A stretch of DNA of 64,000 nt from Streptomyces aurantiacus. GTDB taxonomy: Bacteria > Actinomycetota > Actinomycetes > Streptomycetales > Streptomycetaceae. A program made the position numbers and the translations under genes. The stretch lies in NCBI RefSeq assembly GCF_027107535.1, contig NZ_CP114283.1, forward strand, positions 4,836,001-4,900,000, read 5' to 3'. Positions 16,494 through 25,367 of this stretch are shown here, one piece after another (position 1 is the stretch's first letter; the number at the start of each line of letters is the position of its first letter). Below the pieces are notes generated by a model. That model was not told the origin of the DNA and ran no database searches. It worked only from the letters and a program-made list of their open reading frames with translations.

Positions 16494-19400
16494 ATGAACC
16501 ATGTTGAAAGGCACGAGTTGAAGTCGCACAAGCACAGGAAACGAGCGGTCACCACCGTCCCGCTGGCCGCCGCTCTCGCGGCGGCGCTCGGCGCCGGACT
16601 GCTGGTGAGCACGTCCGGCGGCGCCCAGGCCGCCCCCGTCGAAAGCCCCCTCCCCGCCCCCGCCAGGACGGTCACGCTCGTGACCGGCGACAAGGTGGCC
16701 CTGGACGCCAAGGGCAAGGTCACCGGTGTGGTGGCCGCCGAGGGCCGCAAGGGGATCGGCTTCCGCATCCAGCAGGCCGCCGGTCACGCGTATGTCGTGC
16801 CGCGCGACGCCGAGCCGCTGATCGCGAACGGCAGGGTGGACCGGCGGCTGTTCGACGTGAAGCGTCTGGTCGGCGGGCGCTACGACGACGCCCGCCGCTC
16901 CGACGTGCCGCTGATCGTCACGTACGACAAGGGCACGTCCCTATCGGCAAGTACGTTCCGGAGTTCGGGCGCGACCGTCCGCCGGGATCTGCCGAGCATC
17001 AACGGCGACGCCGTACGCGCCCGTAAGTCCGAGGGCTCCGCGCTGTGGGAGACGCTCACCAGTGGCACCGGCTCCGCGACGGTCAGGAAGATCTGGCTGG
17101 ACGGCAAGGTGAAGGCGAGCCTGGACCGGAGCGTGCCGCAGATCGGCGCGCCCGCGGCCCACTCGGCGGGGTACGACGGCAAGGGCGTCAAGGTCGCCGT
17201 GCTCGACACCGGCATCGACGCGACGCATCCGGACCTGAAGGACCGTATCGACGCGGAGAAGAACTTCTCCGCCGCCGCGGACACGGTCGACCACGCGGGC
17301 CACGGCACGCACGTGGCCTCGACAATCGTGGGCTCGGGGGCCGCGTCTCCCGCGGGCACCAAGTACGCGGGGGTTGCACCCGGCGCCCAGCTCCTGGTCG
17401 GCAAGGTGCTCGACGACGAGGGCTCGGGCGACGACTCCGGTGTCATCGCCGGTATGCAGTGGGCTGTCGCGCAGGGCGCCGAGGTCGTCAACATGAGCCT
17501 GGGCGGGGAGGACCGCCCCGGCATCGACCCCGTGGAACAGGCCGTCAACGACCTGTCGGCAAGTTCAGGCGCCCTGTTCGTGATAGCCGCCGGCAACGAC
17601 GGTCCCGACGAGGGCACCATCGGCACCCCCGGCAGCGCCGCATCCGCGCTCACCGTCGGCGCGGTCGACCGGCAGGACGCCATCGCCGACTTCTCCAGCC
17701 GCGGTCCCACGGCCGACGGCTCTCTCAAGCCCGACCTCACCGCGCCGGGCGTTGACATCGCCGCCGCCAAGGCCGCCGAGGGCTTCATGGGCGAACCCGC
17801 CGCCGACGGCTATGTCTCCATGAGCGGTACGTCGATGGCGACCCCGCATGTGGCGGGCGCCGCCGCGATCCTGGCCCAGCAGCACCCGGACTGGACCGGC
17901 GCGCGGATCAAGGCCGCCCTCACCGCCTCCGCGAAGCCGGCCGCCGCCACCTCCGCGTACACGCAGGGCACCGGCCGGGTGGACGTCGACGCCGCTGTCG
18001 CCCAGCAGCTCACAAGCAGCCCGACCTCGCTGGGCTTCGGGACACAGGAGTTCCCCCACACCGACGACCAGCCGGTCACCAAGGACGTCACGTACCGCAA
18101 CGCGGGTACCGGGCCGGTCACCCTCGACCTGGCTACCGAGGCCTACGGCGATGACGGAAAGCCCGCGGCCGAGGACCTGTTCACCGTCTCGCCGCAGCAG
18201 CTCGCCGTCCCGGCGGGCGGGGAGGCGACCGCCACCGTGACCGCCGACACCCGTGCGGAAACGGCCGACGGCAGCTTCGGCGGCTCGGTGACCGCCACCA
18301 CCGCCGACGGCACCACCACCGCGCGCACCTCCCTCGGCGTCGTCCGCGAGGTCGAGTCGTACGACCTGACCATCAAGCACCTCGACCTCGAGGGCAAGGT
18401 CCCCGACGACGCCGAGACGGGTATCTACGGCCTGGACAACGACATCTGGACGGATGCCTCCGACAAGAGGGACGGCGAGGTCACCATCCGTCTGCCGAAA
18501 GGCCGTTACGCCCTGGAAGGAAGGTTCTTCACCGGCAGCGCCGGACGGTCCGTGCTGCTGCACCCGAAGTTCGCACTGACCAAGGACACGACCCTGGTCA
18601 TGGACGCCCGGAAGACGAAACCCGTCAAGGTCACCGTGCCGGACGGCGCGGCCAAGCCCGCGGGCGCGATGTTCTTCTTCCGCATCGACGTCAACAACAA
18701 GCCGTACACGTCTGTGTACGACGCCCCCTCCTTCGCCGACATGCGCGTCGGACAGCTCGGCGCCCCGGTGCCGGCCGCCGAGGCGTCCGCGATGTACCAC
18801 GGCATCTGGACCCACAAGGCCGTCAACTACCGGCTGGCCTGGAACCGTACGGGCGACCTGTCCGGCTTCACCAAGAACGTCAAGCGCTCGCAGCTCACCG
18901 AGGTCAAGGTCGTCGTCGGGACGCCGGTCAAGGGCAAGACGGCGACCATCTGGGCCGCGCCGCTGATGCCCGGCGGCTACTTCAACCTCTTCCAGACGCC
19001 GGGCCGTCTGCCGCTGACCGGCACCGACTACGTACTGCCCAACGGCATCAAGTGGTTCTACCAGGTCAGCCAGCTCGGCGCCCCCGACGAAGAAGGCGAC
19101 CCGACGTGGGAAAACACCCAGGGCAGCGCGCCCAGGGCGTATGCGGCGGGCAGAAACTACACCCGGCGCTTCAACATCGGCGTCTTCGGCCCGTCCCTCC
19201 CCTCGGGTCCGCTCGCGCACGGCTTCGACCAGCCGGGCGCGCTCCGCGCCGGCGACACCTTCTCGGCGTACCTGCCGCTGTTCTCCGACGGCGGCGGCAA
19301 CCTGGGGACCTCCGCCTACACGAAGGCCAGCAGCTCGCTCCACGCCGACGGCGAGAAGATCTTCGCCGCAGACGAACCGCTGAACGGCGAGTCACACACC

Positions 19401-19847
19401 GTCCCCGCCGGCCGGCGCACCTACAAGCTCGACGTGGACGTCTCCCGCGCCCCGGCGCAGTTCGCGGTCAGCACCCGGGTCGCCGCGACCTGGACCTTCG
19501 CCTCGGCCCATGTCGCCGGTGACACGTCCGAGCGGCTGCCGCTGACGGTCGTCCGCTACGCTCCGAAGTTGTCGATGGCCAGTACCGCCAAGGCCAGGAC
19601 GACCCTCACCGTGCCCTTCACCCTCCAGGGCGCGGCCACCGAGATCGCCTCGCTGCGCAAGCTCGCCTTCGACGTCTCCTACGACGACGGCAAAACCTGG
19701 AAGAAGACCAGTGCCGTGGACGGCAAGCACCTCAAGCTTCGCAGCCCGGCCAAGCCCGGCACGGTCTCACTGCGTGCCACCCTCACCGACACCGACGGCA
19801 ACACCCTGAACCAGACCGTCTACGGCGCCTACCGCATAACCAAGTAG
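16494..19847 (+). CDS. Secreted S8 (subtilisin-like) serine protease
   Basis: A 1117-residue extracellular protease. A signal peptide is visible: basic HKHRKRAV, hydrophobic LAAALAAALGAGLLV and cleavage after AQA. A prodomain follows. The catalytic triad lies in VAVLDTGIDATHPDL (Asp), HGTHVAS (His) and SGTSMATPHVAG (Ser), with the oxyanion Asn in AAGNDG. About 600 residues of beta-rich C-terminal region follow, as in large Streptomyces subtilisins. The start at 16494 precedes the signal peptide; upstream in-frame codons are low-complexity, and a TTG at 16516 is an alternative. A strong hairpin terminator lies 36 bases after the stop. Confidence 0.93.
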   Translation: MNHVERHELKSHKHRKRAVTTVPLAAALAAALGAGLLVSTSGGAQAAPVESPLPAPARTVTLVTGDKVALDAKGKVTGVVAAEGRKGIGFRIQQAAGHAYVVPRDAEPLIANGRVDRRLFDVKRLVGGRYDDARRSDVPLIVTYDKGTSLSASTFRSSGATVRRDLPSINGDAVRARKSEGSALWETLTSGTGSATVRKIWLDGKVKASLDRSVPQIGAPAAHSAGYDGKGVKVAVLDTGIDATHPDLKDRIDAEKNFSAAADTVDHAGHGTHVASTIVGSGAASPAGTKYAGVAPGAQLLVGKVLDDEGSGDDSGVIAGMQWAVAQGAEVVNMSLGGEDRPGIDPVEQAVNDLSASSGALFVIAAGNDGPDEGTIGTPGSAASALTVGAVDRQDAIADFSSRGPTADGSLKPDLTAPGVDIAAAKAAEGFMGEPAADGYVSMSGTSMATPHVAGAAAILAQQHPDWTGARIKAALTASAKPAAATSAYTQGTGRVDVDAAVAQQLTSSPTSLGFGTQEFPHTDDQPVTKDVTYRNAGTGPVTLDLATEAYGDDGKPAAEDLFTVSPQQLAVPAGGEATATVTADTRAETADGSFGGSVTATTADGTTTARTSLGVVREVESYDLTIKHLDLEGKVPDDAETGIYGLDNDIWTDASDKRDGEVTIRLPKGRYALEGRFFTGSAGRSVLLHPKFALTKDTTLVMDARKTKPVKVTVPDGAAKPAGAMFFFRIDVNNKPYTSVYDAPSFADMRVGQLGAPVPAAEASAMYHGIWTHKAVNYRLAWNRTGDLSGFTKNVKRSQLTEVKVVVGTPVKGKTATIWAAPLMPGGYFNLFQTPGRLPLTGTDYVLPNGIKWFYQVSQLGAPDEEGDPTWENTQGSAPRAYAAGRNYTRRFNIGVFGPSLPSGPLAHGFDQPGALRAGDTFSAYLPLFSDGGGNLGTSAYTKASSSLHADGEKIFAADEPLNGESHTVPAGRRTYKLDVDVSRAPAQFAVSTRVAATWTFASAHVAGDTSERLPLTVVRYAPKLSMASTAKARTTLTVPFTLQGAATEIASLRKLAFDVSYDDGKTWKKTSAVDGKHLKLRSPAKPGTVSLRATLTDTDGNTLNQTVYGAYRITK

Positions 19848-19882
19848 GGGAGGCGTCCCTCACGGACCACCACCCGACACGA

Positions 19883-19916
19883 CACCGGGCCGCCGAGCAT
19901 GCTCGGCGGCCCGGTG
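19883..19916 (+). terminator. Perfect 17-bp-arm hairpin terminator
   Basis: A 34-base perfect palindrome starting CACCGGGCCGCCGAGCA immediately after the S8 protease gene. It lacks a T-run, as is common for Streptomyces terminators. It probably also limits transcription into the IS21 remnant downstream. Confidence 0.8.
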
Positions 19917-19924
19917 CGGGAAAC

Positions 19925-20214
19925 AGTACGCCGCGCTGCGGCGTGACTCCCGCGATGGCATGTCGAACCGGGCGTCGCAGTGCAAGTACGGCGTCACCTG
20001 GAGCACGGTCAACAAGGCCCTGACCTCGGCTTGGCCGCAGCCACGCACGACAACCGCTTCGGCGCGGCCGTCGAAGCTGGATCCGTTCACGCTGCTGATC
20101 GACGAGATCCTGCTCATTGATCTGGACGCGACCAGGAACAGCGCCACACCGTCACCCCGGATCTACCGCCGTCTGATCGACGAGCACTCCTCGTCCGAGG
20201 CGTTGACCACTTGA
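19925..20214 (+). pseudogene. N-terminal fragment of IS21-type transposase IstA (copy 1)
   Basis: YAALRRDSRDGMSNRASQCK then YGVTWSTVNKALTSAWPQPR and KLDPFTLLIDEILLIDLDA match the N-terminal DNA-binding region of Streptomyces IstA. The start codon region has been replaced by the protease terminator, and the sequence stops near residue 95. A second, diverged copy lies at about 21.3 kb. Confidence 0.85.
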
Positions 20215-20288
20215 ACCCGCACCGATGAGAGGGCGCAAGCGTCCTGCGAGCAACCGCGCGGTCCGGCCAGGGACTGAGAGTCCGGTGT

Positions 20289-21044
20289 TTATACCTTGCT
20301 CGCGACCACCATGTAGTTCTCGGCCTCAAGATCGAACGTGCTCAGTTCCGTTTGGAGTCCGACCCGGTGCAGCTCGACTTCGAGTTCCTCGTACCGGTAG
20401 GGCCAGCAGGACAGCAGTTCCGAGCGGACAAGAACCAACCCGGTCGCATCAACTTGCGCAATCGCAATCTCGATGTGGTGCTCCTCCTCCCAATGCGGCG
20501 CAATCTCCCAGCGGTAGACCACGACGGCATCGCGACCGTTCCGGCGGACGAGTCGGTCACTGATCTCCAGCCGGGAACCTCTGGCCCTCACGAGTTCCCA
20601 AGTGCGGGATGTGAGTACCAAGCGCCCGCCGGGGCGCAGAAGCCGTGACATCGACTCCAGAGCAGCACCCCTGCCTGTCGCGCCCGCGGCATGGTGAAGC
20701 GAGTTGCCAACGCAGAACACCATGTCGAACGTGTTGTCCTGGAAATGGACGGGCAACTCTTCCCAGTTCGCCCGTACGGCCCGGACGGATGCCCCGAACT
20801 CCTCAGACAACTCTGCAGTCCGACGAACCATCGCCTCGCTGGCGTCAGTTGCGACAACCTGCATGCCACGACCGGCGAGGCCAACCGCCAACTGTCCGGT
20901 TCCGCACGAACAGTCGAGGACGTGAGCGTTCGACGGCAGGAGCTTGAGGACGTCGTCGAACGACGCAGCGAACTCGGCTGGAGGCAACTTTGCATCCGAG
21001 ATGAGCCATTCGTACACCTCGGCAAGCACGTCATAGCCTGTCAC
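20289..21044 (-). CDS. Class I SAM-dependent methyltransferase
   Basis: About 251 residues. Motif I is HVLDCSCGTGQLAVGL, motif II is VVATDASEAMV, the acidic post-motif is FDMVFCVGNSLHH, and motif III is LLRPGGRLVLTSRT, all typical of the Methyltransf_25/11 fold. Rather than the GTG at 21062, the GTG at 21044 is preferred because GGAGG sits 8 bases upstream. The C-terminal half (RWEIAPHWEEEHHIEIAIAQ) resembles glycine/sarcosine N-methyltransferase-like proteins. The substrate is unknown. It sits between two IS21 remnants, so it may have arrived with them. Confidence 0.8.
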   Translation of the reverse strand: MTGYDVLAEVYEWLISDAKLPPAEFAASFDDVLKLLPSNAHVLDCSCGTGQLAVGLAGRGMQVVATDASEAMVRRTAELSEEFGASVRAVRANWEELPVHFQDNTFDMVFCVGNSLHHAAGATGRGAALESMSRLLRPGGRLVLTSRTWELVRARGSRLEISDRLVRRNGRDAVVVYRWEIAPHWEEEHHIEIAIAQVDATGLVLVRSELLSCWPYRYEELEVELHRVGLQTELSTFDLEAENYMVVASKV

Positions 21045-21158
21045 AACCACTACCTCCGTCACGCGGCAGACTCACGGTAGGACGTCAGCCCATCAGCGGA
21101 GCAAGCCGGGCACCAATGGTTTTCGCAAGGATGGCTCTGACGGTGTTTGTGGGTTGTC

Positions 21159-21480
21159 AGTTGTCCGTCTGAGTGGATGTCACCGGCTGGTTAGCTGGGA
21201 AGTTGTCCGTGAGAAGTAGTGTCACTCGCGGGGTTGCGGTGGCAAGGTGAATGTGCTCAGTGAAGGAGCACCGCCGATGCCGCCTGGTCAGTCGAAGGTC
21301 GAGTTGTATGCCGCGCTGCGGCGTGACGCTCGCGAGGGCATGTCGAACCGGGCTCTGGAGCGCAAGTACCGGGTGGGCTGGCGGACTGTTCAGAATGCGC
21401 TGAGTTCGGCGTGGCCGCAACCTCGGGAACCGTACGCGACTCGCCGTTCCAAGCTGGGTCTCAACGTCGATGGCCTCAAC
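21159..21480 (+). pseudogene. IS21 left end with terminal repeats and truncated istA (copy 2)
   Basis: AGTTGTCCGT occurs at 21159 and again at 21201, the multiple terminal repeats expected at an IS21 end. The istA frame begins at 21277 after GAAGGAG and encodes VELYAALRRDAREGMSNRAL then ERKYRVGWRTVQNALSSAWP before losing similarity near 21460. The rest of istA and istB are missing here. Confidence 0.75.
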
Positions 21481-21786
21481 GACGCCGGGGTCGAGGCGAT
21501 CGCGACGGCCATCCACGGCGGCGCTGCTGCACCTCGCCGACATCATGGCCCGCACGAACACCAACGTCTGAACGGTCGCCGCCGGACAGGGCTCGCCGTC
21601 TGCGTGCCCGCCCGTCTCTCCGGCTGACCAACACCACACCCGTGCCCCGGCTTCGCTCCGTCGGGCCGGGGCAGTACAGCCATGTCTGTGGGGCGGCCGT
21701 CGACACCGGCTCCGGCCGCCTCACAGCACCATCCCGCCCGCACACTCCGGGATCGGCAAGGGGCCGGCTCCCCATGTTCCTACGCG

Positions 21787-22257
21787 TCAGTTGACCGACT
21801 CGCAGCCGCTGCGGTCACCATTGATTTCCCGGTATCGCGGAAACTTCAAGTACTGACGACTTTGAGTGCCGTATATGCCGTCAGCGGTGATGCTCTCCTG
21901 CTGCTGGGCGGACGCAAGGGCACTGCGAGTGTTCGACCCGAAGTCGCCGTCCGTCGCGAGGTTGAACCCATAGCAGGAGTTGAGCGTGAATTGGAGCCAT
22001 TCCACGCCATTTCCGCTGCTTCCGTAGTCCATCCAGCAGTTGGCCGTTCTGCTGTTGCTGCCTTCACTGATGTAGGCCGGCCGAGTGATGGAGTAGCCGG
22101 GGGTGACACCGACCGATGTCACCTGATTGATATTGCAGTGCCCGGCATAGGCAGCAGCAGCTGGGGGAGCGAAGACTGCGGTGCCTCCAAGGAGGCTGGC
22201 GGTGAGGGCGCCGATTGTCATAACGCCCTTGACTCGTCGGATCGAGCGCATACTCAT
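21787..22257 (-). CDS. Secreted peptidoglycan-binding protein
   Basis: A 156-residue exported protein. The ATG at 22257 (MSMRSIRRVKGVMT) with GAGAGG upstream opens a signal peptide ending PPAAAA. The mature part has a PG_binding_1-type fold: VEWLQFTLNSCYGFNLATDG, then DFGSNTRSALASAQQQESIT, DGIYG and TQSRQYLKFP. Four cysteines probably form disulfides. No catalytic domain is attached, so it likely binds peptidoglycan on its own as a wall-anchoring or small modulatory protein. Confidence 0.75.
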   Translation of the reverse strand: MSMRSIRRVKGVMTIGALTASLLGGTAVFAPPAAAAYAGHCNINQVTSVGVTPGYSITRPAYISEGSNSRTANCWMDYGSSGNGVEWLQFTLNSCYGFNLATDGDFGSNTRSALASAQQQESITADGIYGTQSRQYLKFPRYREINGDRSGCESVN

Positions 22258-22529
22258 GGAAATTCCTCTCGTGGATGGGGAGTTGGCCCTGGCGACAGGC
22301 GCGCAGTGAGCCTTTCCATCCTTGGTCTGAGCTGGCGTGATGCAGGCAGGGGATGGCCTGGACAAGGCTCGTGATGCGGGTGTGCCACGCCCCTCTCTCT
22401 GGTCTCGTCCAGGGACCTTAGGGTCATCGTGGGCTTCGGACTGTGTCGTCCGTGCAGAGAACTTTGTCAGTCGTGCAGCGCCTCAAGTTGACGCCGCATC
22501 AGGCGAGGGTCGCCCGCCGACACCGAACA

Positions 22530-23072
22530 CGCGCAGCCCGCGACACTCATCAACATCGAATGGCTCGCCCACGAGGACGTCGCCGTCCAGTCCGAATGCC
22601 CCGCCTGCGCAAAGCCCTCCCGGTCCACGAACGGGGCCCACGGTCCCGGCCGCACCGGATGGGGCCGCTACCACCGCTGCCGCGGCCACCAGTGGCCCCC
22701 CGCGCCGACCTACCCCCTCAATCTGAACCGCGGCCGCACCTGGCCCGTCGGCCGTGACGACGCCCGCTTCGCCTGCCACTGCCTGCCCGACTTCCCTGCC
22801 ACGAAGACTGCACCATCAGCGACGACCCGGTCATCGGCCAACTGCTGTGCACACGCTGCCGAGCCCAGCACTCCCCCGACGTCTGGCAGCAGCTCGCTGC
22901 CGTCGCCTACGGCACCGCGCGCCAGAGCGACTCCCGCGACGACCGCCGCGACCGCCGGCTCTACAGCGAGGCCCTGCGCGGCACCCCGCCCGCCCACGCA
23001 ACCCGGGAATGGGCCCGGCGCGTGGACCTCACCGCCTGCCGGGCCGCCACCCGTACCCCCGCCACCGTCTGA
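22530..23072 (+). pseudogene. Cysteine/histidine-rich (zinc-finger-like) protein, frameshifted
   Basis: One frame encodes NIEWLAHEDVAVQSECPACA and later GRTWPVGRDDARFACHCLPD. After a one-base shift near 22795 the next frame reads CHEDCTISDDPVIGQLLCTR then CRAQHSPDVWQQLAAVAYG, to a TGA at 23070-23072. CPAC, CHC, CHEDC and CTRC look like metal ligands. This gene precedes the split deoxyribosyltransferase-like gene and probably belongs to the same island operon. The shift could be a natural inactivation or a sequencing error. Confidence 0.5.
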
Positions 23073-23148
23073 CCTCAACTCACCCCGCCCCGGGACGGCC
23101 CGTACTGAGCGGCCGCCCCGGGGCTTCACCATGCCCAGGAAGGGACCC

Positions 23149-23294
23149 ATGCGTCACCAGACCGCCCACACCACCGTCTCCCGCCCGCCGATCGTCGTCC
23201 TGTGCGGATCGACCCGGTACTGGGAGCAGCTCAACGAAGCCAATGCCTACGAGACGGCGGCCGGCCGGATCGTCCTCGCACCCGGCTGCAACCT
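23149..23294 (+). pseudogene. 5' part of deoxyribosyltransferase-like gene, cut by the IS110 element
   Basis: Begins ATG at 23149 after AAGGGA. It encodes RPPIVVLCGSTRYWEQLNEA and NAYETAAGRIVLAPGCN, the N-terminal Rossmann-like half of a nucleoside 2-deoxyribosyltransferase-like protein (compare 'LCGSTRF'). The reading frame enters the IS110 element at codon 49 and would stop after a few foreign residues. The 3' half resumes at 25460. Joined across one CT, the frame is intact for 124 residues. Confidence 0.8.
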
Positions 23295-23439
23295 AATTCG
23301 TTGTTAACGGATCCAGCATTATCCAGAGGGTTCTGCTGGGCCTGTTCGAGTCCTGGGACTGTGACATCTTCTGCCACTCCGGCTGATGAAGGCCTCCGGA
23401 TAGACGGATGCAATGTTCTGGTGCTCGTGGTGGTGGCGG

Positions 23440-23830
23440 TCGCGCGGACACCGGGTGGATGCCTGGGCTGCAACTGGCATGGATGCCTCGTTTGAGGCTG
23501 GTGGCACTCGGTGTCTTCGCGACCACCACCAGACGGTGTGGTGTTGGCGGCCGTCGGTTCCGGGCGGATGCCTGCGCTGGATCGGGTCCTGACGCCTTTC
23601 CACAGACTGGCGACGCCCGGGCTGTCGCGCGTCAACACCCGCCGCCTTGATCCCTCGTTGGTGTTGGTGGGACGAGCCCACCGCACGGTGACTTCTCATT
23701 GCAGGCGAGCCAGCTGAGCTCTCGCATAGACCGAGGCCCGCGCGGTGCGCTGGTGCCACGAACACGGCTAGTGAGGCGTCGGTCCGACCCTCGTGGTCGA
23801 GGCCTGGAATTAGGGAGCCGAGTGGCCCGC
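23440..23830 (+). ncRNA. Predicted bridge RNA with target- and donor-binding loops
   Basis: Two stem-loops carry guide segments. Target loop: outer stem GACACCGGGTG (23447-23457) with CACTCGGTGTC (23506-23516). Inside, GGCTGCAAC (23467-23475) is identical to the left target, a GGCAT/ATGCC apical hairpin follows, and GTTTGAG (23491-23497) pairs with the right target CTCAAGC with one G-U. Donor loop: stem CACGGCT (23763-23769) with AGCC-GA-GTG. Inside, GTGAGGCGTC (23771-23780) is identical to the element's right end including the first core base, a CGACC/GGTCG hairpin follows, and GAATTAG (23807-23813) equals the opposite strand of the element's left end. Strand assignments match IS621 bridge RNA. 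The ~270-nt spacing between the loops is larger than in IS621. Confidence 0.82.
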
Positions 23831-23879
23831 ATGCGCTCGTGACCAGTGCAAACACACGCACTTCAGGGAGGGAACAACT

Positions 23880-25121
23880 TTGATTTACTGCGGAATCGAC
23901 TGGGCGGAGAAGACCCACGACGTCGCACTGGTCGACGACACCGGCCAGTTACTCGCCAAACGACACATCACCGACGACCCGGCCGGCTACAGAATCCTGC
24001 TGGACCTGCTCGCCGAGTACGGCGACACCGAGGAGACTCCCATCCCGGTTGCGATCGAGACCAGCCGCGGCCTGCTCGTCGCCGTGCTGCGAACCGGCAA
24101 GCGGCGGGTCTTCGCCATCAACCCGATGGCCGCCGCCCGCTACCGCGACCGGCACTCCGTTTCTGGCAAGAAGTCCGATCCCGGCGATGCCCTGGTCCTG
24201 GCGAACGTCCTGCGGACCGACATGCACGCCCACCGGCCGCTGCCCGACGACTCCGGCCTTGCCCGCGCCATCGCCGTCTTGGCCCGGGCACAGCAGGACG
24301 CGACCTGGAACCGGCAGCAGATGTCCAACCAGCTCCGGTCCTTGCTGCGCGAGTACTACCCCGCTGCCCTGGACGCCTTCGCAGTCTGGGCCAACGGTCT
24401 GTGCCGTCCCGAGGCCCGCGAACTCCTCAAGCTGGCGCCCACCCCCGCCAAAGCCGCGCGGCTGACCCGCGCACAGATCACGGCTGCCCTTAAGCGGTCC
24501 GGCCGCCAGCGCGGAATCGAGGCCGACACCGAGCGGCTCCGCGAAGCGCTACGACGCAACTGGGCCCGACATCTGCCCGTGGTCGAGGACGCACTCGGCA
24601 AGCAGATGCTGGCGCTCCTGGGCCAGCTGGAAGCCGCCTGCACCGCCGCTGACGACCTGGCCAAGGCGGTGGAGGAGGCCTTCCCTCAGCACCCGGACGC
24701 TGACATCCTCCTCAGCTTCCCGGGGCTCGGTGTCCAGCTGGGCGCCCGGGTGCTGGCCGAGATCGGGGACGACCACACGCGCTTCGCGGACGCCCGCGGC
24801 CTGAAGGCCTATGCGGGCTCCTCGCCGATTACCAGGGCCTCGGGCAAGAAGTCGAGCGTCACCCGGCGGCGTGTGAAGAACGATCGACTCAACCACGCCG
24901 GCTATTTGTGGGCCTTCGCAGCTCTGACCGCCTCGCCCGGAGCCAAGGTCCACTACCGGCGACGACGCGACAAGCACGGTGACTGGCACGCCTCCGCCTT
25001 GCGGAACTTGTTCAACCGCATGGTCGGCCAGATGTATCACTGTCTCCAGCACGGGCAGCGCTATGACGAGGCACTGGCTTTCCCGTCCCCGTCGGAAGGA
25101 CTCGAACCGGCCGCCGCATAG
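23880..25121 (+). CDS. IS110-family transposase (DEDD/serine recombinase)
   Basis: A 413-residue protein starting at TTG 23880 (MIYCGIDWAEKTHDVAL) after a GGGAGGG element. The RuvC-like tetrad is complete: D7 (GIDW), E60 (AIET), D100 and D103 (KSDPGDA). A central coiled region follows. The C-terminal Tnp domain has LLSFPGLGVQLGARVLAEIG and AYAGSSPITRASGKKS around residues 310-322, where the catalytic serine is expected. It should bind the bridge RNA from its own leader and join element ends to a target chosen by base pairing. It appears intact and possibly active. Confidence 0.93.
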   Translation: MIYCGIDWAEKTHDVALVDDTGQLLAKRHITDDPAGYRILLDLLAEYGDTEETPIPVAIETSRGLLVAVLRTGKRRVFAINPMAAARYRDRHSVSGKKSDPGDALVLANVLRTDMHAHRPLPDDSGLARAIAVLARAQQDATWNRQQMSNQLRSLLREYYPAALDAFAVWANGLCRPEARELLKLAPTPAKAARLTRAQITAALKRSGRQRGIEADTERLREALRRNWARHLPVVEDALGKQMLALLGQLEAACTAADDLAKAVEEAFPQHPDADILLSFPGLGVQLGARVLAEIGDDHTRFADARGLKAYAGSSPITRASGKKSSVTRRRVKNDRLNHAGYLWAFAALTASPGAKVHYRRRRDKHGDWHASALRNLFNRMVGQMYHCLQHGQRYDEALAFPSPSEGLEPAAA

Positions 25122-25139
25122 CCGCGGAAGCCTGAGCCC

Positions 25140-25367
25140 TCACTCTGGGATGACCAGGCCGAACTCGCGTAGCCGGGGCACGCAGGTGTCCAGGCACGCT
25201 TCGACGGAAACCGCGTCCGTACGCACGAGCAGGTCCTCGTGGAACGGGGCTCCGCTCGCGACGAATGTCCATGGCTTCATGCCCTCGCGCATGCGCTCAG
25301 CGTCTGCCTTCAAGAGCACCGTGACCCCCTGCTCGGCCAGCGACTCCATGATGCGCACCACATCCAC
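25140..25367 (-). CDS. Small passenger gene in the IS110 right end
   Basis: A 75-residue protein read toward the transposase gene, from GTG 25367 with AAGGGGA upstream to TGA 25140. The sequence (VRIMESLAEQGVTVLLKADA, then ERMREGMKPWTFVASG and SVEACLDTCVPRLREFG) is ordered: two helices flanking a beta hairpin, ending in a helix. I do not recognise a function. Its location inside the fixed boundaries of the element means it travels with it. It could be an anti-transposase or antisense regulator, or a cargo gene; nothing in the sequence decides this. Confidence 0.6.
   Translation of the reverse strand: MDVVRIMESLAEQGVTVLLKADAERMREGMKPWTFVASGAPFHEDLLVRTDAVSVEACLDTCVPRLREFGLVIPE

Noticed and set aside
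17565..19343. 592-codon minus-strand open frame
   Set aside because: Antisense to the S8 protease, glycine/valine-rich without family features.
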